Assembly (NCBI GenBank): GCA_013374505.1
Contig: QENJ01000226.1
Coordinates: forward strand, 1-24,958
Direction of reading: 5' to 3'
Length of the DNA: 24,958 nt
From: Candidatus Methanophagaceae archaeon
GTDB taxonomy: Archaea > Halobacteriota > Syntropharchaeia > Alkanophagales > Methanospirareceae
A program made the position numbers and the translations under genes. Below, one piece after another: positions 16,402 to 23,043 of the stretch (within the stretch, counting starts at the first letter, position 1; each line of letters begins with the position of its first letter). The notes beneath the pieces are model-generated. The model ran no database searches and was not told where the DNA came from. It saw only the letters and a program-made list of their open reading frames with translations.

Positions 16402-16751
16402 TTAAAGCGAATCTTTTCTTAAACAACATTTCTTATATTTCTTCCCGGACCCGCATGGACATGGATCATTTCGACCAATCTTCTTTTTCTTTTGTTTGCT
16501 TTTCCTCATCACAATGCAATTTATAGAGATACTCTATGTTCTCCTGCGAGAAATGTTCAATTGGCTCCCAATCGTCACGTTGGTACCGCATATCGTCATC
16601 GGGCGTGCGATATATACGCTTGACTTTAACTAAATCAATATAATATTCATCTACCAGCCCTTTCGTAAATGCCAGTTCAATCTCCTTGATAGCCATAGGA
16701 TCTTTAAACTGCGCGAGGTCCTCTACAATCAATCAATTTCTCGGTTGTCAT
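16402..16751 (-). pseudogene. frameshifted SEC-C zinc-motif protein
   Basis: An open frame from 16732 to 16466 encodes DLAQFKDPMAIKEIELAF through YLYKLHCDEEKQTKEKEDW and then stops. One base away in frame, the DNA continues as KKIGRNDPCPCGSGKKYKKC then C-LRKDSL and a stop at 16402-16404. That is a textbook SEC-C zinc-binding tail (CxCxGS-KYKKCC). The shift lies in the A-rich segment at about 16480-16490. At the 5' end, MTTEKLI from an ATG at 16751 is in yet another frame. Two shifts suggest a decaying gene or sequencing errors. SEC-C proteins bind zinc and often have unknown partners. Confidence 0.75.
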
Positions 16752-16976
16752 CACCTGGTAGTTCGCGGCCATAATACATTTACTTCTAGCGTTCATAGTT
16801 TATAAAACCAGATCGGATCTTCTTTTTTACCTGGATTTTTAATTGTGAGACCGCTTCAAGAGGCAGGAGGACGACCCATATCACCACCCCCGAAAACGGC
16901 CAGAAATGTGTGCGGAGCTGCGGTGCCTCAAATTCGAATTCGCAGTCAAGCCATAGTCCCTGCTTTTTTTTGTGTG
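16752..16976. other. intergenic stretch between the SEC-C remnant and repeat module A
   Basis: An 83-codon minus-strand frame (17037-16786) runs through here but starts within repeat module A and has no recognisable family, so I do not call it a gene. No RNA gene, strong hairpin or promoter was seen. With modules A and B it makes up the 525-base gap before the CBS genes. Confidence 0.3.
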
Positions 16977-17095
16977 TGAGGGAGCCCCCAATAAATAGTT
17001 TACCCCTTTTGATAAATGTTGTAGACATAGATTTCACAGATTTACACAGACGCTACTGTCCGAATTATTAAGCTCTTACGGGTTGAATCAAGATT
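16977..17095 (+). repeat. dispersed repeat, module A (copy 1)
   Basis: About 115 bases matching 20861-20978. Shared landmarks are aataaatagttt/acccc, ttgataaat, gacatagatttcac, cgacgctactgtcc, attaagct and acgggttgaatcaa. It is followed at once by module B. Confidence 0.7.
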
Positions 17096-17103
17096 GAAAA
17101 AGT

Positions 17104-17199
17104 ACACAACTTTAAACCTGTGTTAATCAGTGTTAATCAGTGTCTTAAAAACCATTGGAAAATGATACAGTTCGGGCAATTTATTATTTGTGAGTTCCC
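17104..17199 (+). repeat. dispersed repeat, module B (copy 1)
   Basis: About 95 bases matching 21100-21185, with cctgtgttaatcagtgttaa, attggaaaatgata and a ttattatttgtgagttccc end. The segment 17118-17144 is nearly the reverse complement of the left arm of module C at 21000-21026. Confidence 0.7.
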
Positions 17200-17277
17200 T
17201 AAGTTCAAAAGCATCAAAATACAATAAGAAAGATTTAATAAGCACAACTACTGAAAGAACATATAGGGGTAAGCGTA

Positions 17278-17742
17278 ATGAAAGAGAAAGTTGAAGAGAT
17301 TATGACAAGAGCGGTAATCACGGCAAACGAGAACGATACATTACTGGACGTTGCAACGGTATTAAAAGAGGGAAAAATAGCGGGGGTTCCAGTTCTCAAT
17401 GACACAGAGGATATAGTTGGGGTGATTAGTGAAGCGGATATTTTAAAGGTACTGACCAATTTTCACTGGTACACGTCTGTATTTACTGTGCATGACCTTA
17501 TGCACATATTTGGCGAGGACATACACGATATACAGCAAGACATAGAAAAAGCGAGCAAGATGAATGTGAAGGACGTGATGTCAAAGGAACCTGAAATCAT
17601 AGCGCAAGATGCCTTAATTGACGATGCCGCGCAGATTATGCACACCACGGGGTATAATAGATTACCGGTGGTAGATAGTGACGGTAAATTGGTAGGAATT
17701 GTAGCCCGAGCCGATATAATCGCTTCGATTTATGAGCACTAA
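17278..17742 (+). CDS. paired CBS-domain protein
   Basis: A 154-residue stand-alone CBS pair that binds adenine nucleotides and senses energy state or regulates a partner. CBS 1 is residues about 3-62 (IMTRAVITANENDTL, GVPVLND, IVGVISEADIL). CBS 2 is about 97-154 (VMSKEPEIIAQDAL, YNRLPVVDSDGKLVGIVARADI). A linker with HWYTSVFTVHDLMHIFG joins them. aggggtaag lies about 6 bases before the ATG and a tttaata box near 17232. It is followed 13 bases later by a paralogue with the same arrangement. The partner is not identifiable from the neighbours. Confidence 0.9.
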   Translation: MKEKVEEIMTRAVITANENDTLLDVATVLKEGKIAGVPVLNDTEDIVGVISEADILKVLTNFHWYTSVFTVHDLMHIFGEDIHDIQQDIEKASKMNVKDVMSKEPEIIAQDALIDDAAQIMHTTGYNRLPVVDSDGKLVGIVARADIIASIYEH

Positions 17743-17755
17743 ACAGAGGAAATAA

Positions 17756-18238
17756 ATGCAATCAAAGACCAATGTTAAAGTAAAGGAACTGATGATAACA
17801 GAGGTTATAGCAGTAAAGCCCGGCGATACAATACCGCACGTGGCTAAAACGTTCAGAACGAATAGCATTAGCGGGGCACCGGTTATTGATGACCAGAGAA
17901 AGGTTATTGGCGTAATCAGTGAAGCGGACATCATGAACTTAACCGCTGCGATACCATTTCCGGATATAGACCCGCTTAATCCGTTCCCTGTGTTCTCTAT
18001 GTCCAGCTACATGAAGAAGGTAAAGAAGATCCCGGATGAGATAAACACGCTATTTGAGGGATACGTGAAGGACGTAATGTCAAAAAATCCGGTTACCATT
18101 TCTCCTGACGACTCTATCTCCGATGCGGCACGGCTAATGCGCAAGCACGATTTTAACAGGCTGCCTGTGGTAGATTCTGAAGGTAAATTGGCAGGTATAA
18201 TAGCAAGACAGGATATTATAAGCGTTTTTGCAACTTAA
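17756..18238 (+). CDS. paired CBS-domain protein, tandem paralogue
   Basis: A 160-residue protein built like its upstream neighbour: CBS 1 at about 8-65 (LMITEVIAVKPGDTI, SGAPVIDDQRKVIGVISEAD), a longer proline-rich linker (FPDIDPLNPFPVFSMSSYM) and CBS 2 at about 102-160 (VMSKNPVTISPDDSI, FNRLPVVDSEGKLAGIIARQD). A gaggaaa ribosome site overlaps the 13-base gap to the previous stop, so the two form an operon from a gene duplication. They may heterodimerise; that is inference. Confidence 0.9.
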   Translation: MQSKTNVKVKELMITEVIAVKPGDTIPHVAKTFRTNSISGAPVIDDQRKVIGVISEADIMNLTAAIPFPDIDPLNPFPVFSMSSYMKKVKKIPDEINTLFEGYVKDVMSKNPVTISPDDSISDAARLMRKHDFNRLPVVDSEGKLAGIIARQDIISVFAT

Positions 18239-18328
18239 ACACTGTAGTAGTAAGCTAAAAACAAGACAGTTTTCCCTTTCCCTGTGCTAAACGTTTTTGT
18301 GTCGCCTGTAAAAATATAACAAAATACG

Positions 18329-18970
18329 ATGGTTGTTGAAACTTTAGGCAAAGTAGTAGTACTCGCAGCAATAGCATTTGTAGTCCTTTTAGTATTAGCA
18401 CTCTTCTTTTGCTTCTTTATCATTCGTACAAAACGGATAATATTCCCCAATCTAGTGTTGTTCATAATAAGCTTGCTTTACGAGCCGTTGCGCAGATTGC
18501 TCTCGTTCTTTCGGATTGACCCTACACTGATAGACCGTGTATCGGTGGAGATAAGAAACACGATTAACTACCACGAGTTCGTGGCTACGGACTTAGAAGA
18601 GCGTGTTCTGCTTCTCCCACAGTGCATCCGAAGCACGGACTGTCCTGCTAAACTGAACCCGGTGGACGGGATCCATTGTATGGACTGTGGTAAATGCGGC
18701 ATTGCAGAACTAAACGCTAATTGTAAAGAACTTGGTGTCCGGATGTATATATCACCGGGTGGCACATTCACGGGCCGGATTCTCATGAACAGCCGCGCAA
18801 AAGCTGCAGTGGGTGTCGCTTGTTATCCCAACCTGCATGAAGGAATGCTAAATGCAAAACTTATGGGGACACCAACACAGGGCGTGCCATTAACAACTTA
18901 TGGCTGCGTTAATACCACGGTGGACATAGAAGAGATATTAAACAAATGTAAAATGAAAACGTCAAAATGA
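18329..18970 (+). CDS. DUF116 membrane-anchored cysteine-rich protein
   Basis: A 213-residue DUF116 protein. One long N-terminal membrane segment (about residues 8-33) and a re-entrant hydrophobic stretch (PNLVLFIISLLY) precede a soluble domain with conserved cysteines: LPQCIRSTDCPAK, then HCMDCGKCGIAELNANC, ACYPNL and TYGCVNT. The spacing suggests metal or iron-sulfur binding. The function of DUF116 is not established. Its stop overlaps the ATG of a second DUF116 gene by four bases (ATGA), so the pair is translationally coupled and the products may form a heterodimer. Confidence 0.88.
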   Translation: MVVETLGKVVVLAAIAFVVLLVLALFFCFFIIRTKRIIFPNLVLFIISLLYEPLRRLLSFFRIDPTLIDRVSVEIRNTINYHEFVATDLEERVLLLPQCIRSTDCPAKLNPVDGIHCMDCGKCGIAELNANCKELGVRMYISPGGTFTGRILMNSRAKAAVGVACYPNLHEGMLNAKLMGTPTQGVPLTTYGCVNTTVDIEEILNKCKMKTSK

Positions 18971-19611
18971 TAGACCCAATACCTGCCTCTGTATACCAAC
19001 TAATAGGAGAACTCTTTATAATCATCGTTATCATGGTTGTCGCGATAATATTGGTTGCTGTAAGTTTAGTCATCTATAAACGAGTCCTATTCCCCCGGTT
19101 CACGCTATTTGTGCTCAACCTCTTTTATCAGCCCACCAAGCTATTGTTTGGGTACTTCAGTATAAACCCGGTAATCATTGACGAGATAGGCATTGCTCTG
19201 GTTAATGCGATCTACAAAGATACGTATGGTAAGACGCCAATGAATAAGCGGATATTGTTCCTGCCTCAGTGCCTCCGCAACCTTGAATGTCCGGCAAAGA
19301 CCTCACCGCAAGAAGGTATAATTTGTAAAGCGTGTGGTAAATGTGGCATTGCGGACATCAAAACTAAGTGTGATGAACGTGGTATAAGTATTTGCATAGC
19401 TCCGGGTGGTGAATTCGTTAAGCGTGCGATACGAGATAAACGGCCTATGGCGGCTATGAGCGTTGCATGCCACTGTGACCTTTACGAAGCAATGCGATCT
19501 GTTACATCAAAAGGTGTGCCAATGGTGGGCATGGTGCTCTCAAAGACAGGGTGTGTGATGACCGAAGTGAATTGGTCAGAACTGAAAGAAATGCTGTTTT
19601 ATCGCTGTTGA
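18967..19611 (+). CDS. second DUF116 membrane-anchored cysteine-rich protein
   Basis: A 214-residue paralogue of the preceding gene, with an N-terminal membrane helix (about residues 10-37, IVIMVVAIILVAVSLVIY) and the same cysteine series: LPQCLRNLECPAK, CKACGKCGIADIKTKC, ACHCDLYEA and KTGCVMTEV. The extra cysteine in ACHC distinguishes it. It starts inside the stop of the first gene (ATGA). The two have diverged outside the cysteine core, pointing to specialised subunits rather than redundancy. No metal or substrate can be assigned. Confidence 0.88.
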   Translation: MIDPIPASVYQLIGELFIIIVIMVVAIILVAVSLVIYKRVLFPRFTLFVLNLFYQPTKLLFGYFSINPVIIDEIGIALVNAIYKDTYGKTPMNKRILFLPQCLRNLECPAKTSPQEGIICKACGKCGIADIKTKCDERGISICIAPGGEFVKRAIRDKRPMAAMSVACHCDLYEAMRSVTSKGVPMVGMVLSKTGCVMTEVNWSELKEMLFYRC

Positions 19612-19689
19612 CCGCCATAGAGTAATATAATAGCAAAAACACTTTTATGCACACGCAACGCGAATATCTCGCATCACCATAAAAAAGAG

Positions 19690-20850
19690 ATGCTACAGTA
19701 CGATGTGATAATAGTAGGCGCAGGTCCAGCCGGCGCGATAGCAAGTAAAACTTGTGCGGAGAAAGGACTTAGTACGCTACTCTTAGAGAAGGCCGTTATC
19801 CCGCGGTTCAAACTCTGTGGCGGCGGAGTATCCACAAGCGCACTATCGCACTTAGGTTTTGGAATTGAAAAGGAGTTGGTAGAGCGAGAATGCTATGGTG
19901 TACGGGTTCATTTTAAAGATCGCCAGATAGAACTAAAAAAGAGTTCGCGGTTGGCAATACTCGTATCGCGCGATAACTTTGATTCCTACATCGTGTCAAA
20001 AGCAGTGGATGCCGGAGTTGTACTTCAGGAAGGCGAAAAAGCAACGTCTATAAAACCAGAGCCGTCAAAGGTAGTTGTGGAAACCACTAAAGGGAAGTAC
20101 AATGCGAAGGTAGTTATTGGCGCGGACGGTGTTAATAGTATAGTTTCAAAGCATGTTCGCGACTCTTATAAGCCCAACGAGCTGGGACTTTGTATTGCTG
20201 CTGACATACCGGCTACTAATGAAGAAGTTGATGAGTACATAGAGAATGCTGTTGATATTCATTACGGGCTCACTAAATCAGGTTACGGGTGGGTCTTTCC
20301 TAAGGCGAAGCATTTTTCTGTGGGTGTTGCGGGAAACCTTCCAAGCATGAAGAGTCCCCGGAAGATATTTACGCATTTCCTTGAAACGTTAGGATTTCGC
20401 ACTGATGTCGCTACGCATGCGCACCTAATTCCTTATGGCGGCTATGAACGAGAAGTATGCTCGGATAGATTAATTCTAGTCGGCGATGCCGCGGGCTTTG
20501 TTGACCCGTTCTATGGCGAGGGAATAAAATATGCGTTTATCTCAGCTAAATTAGCAGCAGAGAGAGTTGTAGAATCATATGAGAACGACAATTACACGAA
20601 ATCCGCTTTGGATACTTATAAAAGATCGTGCTATAACTCGTTTGGAAAGGATTTGGAATATTCACTAAGATTGACCAGATTGATGAATAAATATCCTGAC
20701 ATCTTCTTTAGACTCCTTTCGTCTAACAAAAGTGTTTTAGATGAGTGGCTTGAGATTGTTGCCGGCAGAATGGAATACAAAGCGTACATAAGGTGGCTCG
20801 TTCCTCGCGTACCGTACTTCATGCTAAAGGCGCTGGTGGCGTCCAAATAA
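19690..20850 (+). CDS. geranylgeranyl reductase family FAD enzyme
   Basis: A 386-residue flavoprotein of the geranylgeranyl reductase family, which in archaea saturates isoprenoid chains of membrane lipids or related prenyl compounds. The Rossmann motif GAGPAG lies at 10-15, the acidic FAD-ribose residue in LLLEKA, the family CGGGVS at 43-48, VIGADGVNS in the middle and the FAD-phosphate motif GDAAGFVDPFYGEGIKYAF in the C-terminal half. Length is normal for archaeal GGR. The substrate, digeranylgeranylglycerophospholipid or quinone/other prenyl chain, cannot be told from sequence by eye. It lies 78 bases after the DUF116 pair in the same direction and may be co-transcribed. Confidence 0.85.
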   Translation: MLQYDVIIVGAGPAGAIASKTCAEKGLSTLLLEKAVIPRFKLCGGGVSTSALSHLGFGIEKELVERECYGVRVHFKDRQIELKKSSRLAILVSRDNFDSYIVSKAVDAGVVLQEGEKATSIKPEPSKVVVETTKGKYNAKVVIGADGVNSIVSKHVRDSYKPNELGLCIAADIPATNEEVDEYIENAVDIHYGLTKSGYGWVFPKAKHFSVGVAGNLPSMKSPRKIFTHFLETLGFRTDVATHAHLIPYGGYEREVCSDRLILVGDAAGFVDPFYGEGIKYAFISAKLAAERVVESYENDNYTKSALDTYKRSCYNSFGKDLEYSLRLTRLMNKYPDIFFRLLSSNKSVLDEWLEIVAGRMEYKAYIRWLVPRVPYFMLKALVASK

Positions 20851-20860
20851 AATAGGGTTT

Positions 20861-20978
20861 TCGAGGAACTCCCAGTAAATAGTTCACCCATTTTGATAAA
20901 TATCATAGACACAGATTTCACCGATTTTCACCGACGCTACTGTCCTGTTTATTAAGCTTTACGGGTTGAATCAAAATC
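20861..20978 (+). repeat. dispersed repeat, module A (copy 2)
   Basis: Matches 16977-17095 over its whole length with scattered substitutions. It begins just after the stop of the reductase gene and ends with acgggttgaatcaaaat. Here module A is separated from module B by module C. Confidence 0.7.
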
Positions 20979-20990
20979 AAAGAACTAAAA

Positions 20991-21090
20991 TTAATTGTTG
21001 ACACCGATTAACACTGATTAACGCAGAAGAAATCAAATCCGTGTAAAACTGCGTCATAAATAAGTAGAACTTGTACTTTATATACGATAA
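20991..21090 (+). repeat. dispersed repeat, module C (copy 2), placed between A and B
   Basis: Matches 11900-12006. Its left arm gacaccgattaacactgatt and following (21000-21026) is close to the reverse complement of the module B segment at 17118-17144. It ends with ttgtactttatatac, including the TATA-like box. No plus-strand gene follows. Confidence 0.7.
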
Positions 21091-21099
21091 AAAATCAAT

Positions 21100-21185
21100 A
21101 CACTACTTTAAATCTGTGTTAATCTGTGTCTTGAAAATCATTGGAAAATGATACCGTTCTGGTAAATTATTATTTGTGAGTTCCC
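21100..21185 (+). repeat. dispersed repeat, module B (copy 2)
   Basis: Matches 17104-17199 but carries one fewer gtgttaatc unit. It ends with the same ttattatttgtgagttccc. No gene is present between 20851 and 21240; the stretch is filled by modules A, C and B. Confidence 0.7.
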
Positions 21186-21240
21186 CCGGGCGGATTAAAG
21201 ACTTACGTGAATCCGAGGTGGATACGTAGATATAGAATTG

Positions 21241-22719
21241 CTATCTTTTCATTACATTTATGATCCTTGCCTTTCGTTTTACCTCTTTTGCCAAATCATC
21301 TAAGCTTTTTCGCACCTTCTCGCCCTTCGATCCTACCAGTTTATCGTCTTTCTCTAAATTAGTTTTTCTCGCTCGTATCATCCGTCGCAGTTCTCTTTTT
21401 GCCGGTCCACCTTTTATATTCCGCTTTTCTATACTTGACGCGATGTTCAAAGCATCAGTTACTTTCTTCTCCGTTAGCCCGCGCGCACTTAGTTTTTTAC
21501 CGATGGCACGTGTAGAGAAAGCATCTAGTTCATTAAGCACTTCACTTACGCCCCTATTCGCCTTTAGCGCCACACCTTCATTCACCAAATCCGCTACGAG
21601 CTTATGTGCGGTTCTAAAAGAAACGCCGGTTTCGCGTACGATCGTATCAGCCAGCTCTGTTGCAGTCGTGAACCCAACTTGTGCCTGTTTCGCCATCTCT
21701 TCCTTGTTCAATTCCAATTTTTCCACTATGCTTTTCATCACCGATACCGAAGACGCCGAGATATTAGTTGCAGTCAAAAGGTGCGGTGTTACCTCTTGCA
21801 AATCGCGATTATAAGAATATGGCAATGCTTTGCATATAGAAAGCACGCTCATCAAACAACCGTAAACCGTGCCGGTTCGCGCTCTAATAAGTTCTGCATA
21901 ATCCGGGTTCCGTTTCTGCGGCATTATTGAACTACCCGTCACATATTCCACGGAAACACGAACGAAATTGAATTCTGAACTACTCCACAGTATTATCTCC
22001 TCGGCAAGTCTGCTCAGGTTGGTCATCAGATTGGCGTAACAGGAAATCACGTCTATAGCGAAATCACGCGATGAAACTGCGTCCATTGAATTCTCCAGCA
22101 CAGAATCAAACCCCAGTAGTTTCGCCGTTCTCTCTCGGTCTATCTGGAATCCCGTAGATGCGAATGCGGCGGCACCCAAAGGGCTCACATTTACGAGCTC
22201 GTATGCGTGCATAATCCTCAAGAAATCACGAGCAAACGCATCTGTATACGCTAAGAAATGATGTGCGAGTATTGTCGGCTGTGCATGTTGTAGGTGCGTA
22301 TAGCCCGGCATCACCGTATCAATATTCTCGTTCGCTTTTTTTAGTAACACACTTCTCAACTCGTTTACGTTTCTTATGATGCCCAATAACTCATCTCGAA
22401 GCGCAAGTCGTATGCTCGTTGCCACTTTGTCATTCCTTGACCGCCCCGTATGCATCTTCCCCCCTACCTCCTCGCCTATCCCCTTTATCAACACTGATTC
22501 TATCGCAGTGTGCACATCTTCATAAGAGGGGAGGGCGTGATCAACGAAATAATCCGAATCCATCTTATTCAAACAGTTTAGAATCTTCACTACGTCCTGC
22601 TTCTTTATTATGCCCCGCTCTTTTAGCATAACTACATGCGCTTTGTCCACGAGCATATCTGCGTGGAATAGCCATCTATCCGCGTCTAACGATAAGATAT
22701 AATCCTTTCGGGTTTTCAT
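21241..22719 (-). CDS. argH: argininosuccinate lyase
   Basis: Last step of arginine synthesis: splits argininosuccinate into arginine and fumarate in the cytosol. The 492-residue product has the fumarase/aspartase superfamily signatures TGRSRND (91-97), GYTHLQHAQP (139-148) and the flexible catalytic loop GSSIMPQKRNPD (262-273) with the active serine. The archaeal N-terminal ADRWLFHADMLVDKAHVVML is clear. The ATG at 22719 gives an N-terminus about 14 residues shorter than I expect for archaeal ArgH, and its codon overlaps the stop of a small upstream ORF (ATGA) whose end, LLEYGGRVK, could itself be the missing N-terminus. No argG is in the window. Confidence 0.95.
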   Translation of the reverse strand: MKTRKDYILSLDADRWLFHADMLVDKAHVVMLKERGIIKKQDVVKILNCLNKMDSDYFVDHALPSYEDVHTAIESVLIKGIGEEVGGKMHTGRSRNDKVATSIRLALRDELLGIIRNVNELRSVLLKKANENIDTVMPGYTHLQHAQPTILAHHFLAYTDAFARDFLRIMHAYELVNVSPLGAAAFASTGFQIDRERTAKLLGFDSVLENSMDAVSSRDFAIDVISCYANLMTNLSRLAEEIILWSSSEFNFVRVSVEYVTGSSIMPQKRNPDYAELIRARTGTVYGCLMSVLSICKALPYSYNRDLQEVTPHLLTATNISASSVSVMKSIVEKLELNKEEMAKQAQVGFTTATELADTIVRETGVSFRTAHKLVADLVNEGVALKANRGVSEVLNELDAFSTRAIGKKLSARGLTEKKVTDALNIASSIEKRNIKGGPAKRELRRMIRARKTNLEKDDKLVGSKGEKVRKSLDDLAKEVKRKARIINVMKR

Positions 22720-22820
22720 TTCACTCGCCCGCCGTATTCAAGCAGTGGCTGATCTGTTTTGCCACTGTTCAGTATGATTATATGCGCCCTTCTTCCCTGC
22801 CCGCTCTTCTTCAACACCAA
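22716..22820 (-). CDS. 34-residue upstream ORF overlapping argH
   Basis: A TTG at 22820 opens a frame (MLVLKKSGQGRRAHIIILN, then SGKTDQPLLEYGGRVK) that ends in the TGA overlapping the argH ATG. A TATA-like ttattataatag lies about 40-50 bases upstream on the minus strand (22857-22869), so transcription would begin just before this ORF. It is either a leader peptide coupled to argH or the true N-terminus of ArgH separated by a one-base shift; adding one A to gtgaaatg joins the frames. A 7-bp inverted repeat (CAGTGGC/GCCACTG, 22743-22767) lies inside it. Confidence 0.4.
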   Translation of the reverse strand: MVLKKSGQGRRAHIIILNSGKTDQPLLEYGGRVK

Positions 22821-22856
22821 CTTATCTCACTCTTTCAGTTCCTATTTTGCATTCAC

Positions 22857-22869
22857 TATTATAATAAGC
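22857..22869 (-). promoter_or_regulatory. candidate TATA box for argH and its upstream ORF
   Basis: A ttattataatag-type box on the minus strand in an otherwise mixed-composition spacer between ileS and argH, about 40 bases before the TTG of the small ORF. The remaining spacer (22870-23043) shows no gene. Confidence 0.4.
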
Positions 22870-23043
22870 ATTTTACTGCTATCATAGTTTTTTTATCATA
22901 ATTCGGTATTCAAGAGAGACGGAAAGAGAACTTGAAACGAGGCAGCATTAGATATTGTACAATGGAACAGGAAAAGGGCAATAGCTAATTGTCCGGGTTG
23001 AATGGATAGACTTGCATAACGAAGATATAGTATAAACCGGAAG

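Noticed and set aside
16786..17037. 83-codon minus-strand ORF
   Set aside because: It begins inside repeat module A, and a similar frame starts in the other A copy (20921 minus), so it comes from the repeat. No family pattern was seen.
21260..21930. Plus-strand frames of 184 and 108 codons opposite argH
   Set aside because: Shadows of a well-supported ArgH coding sequence.
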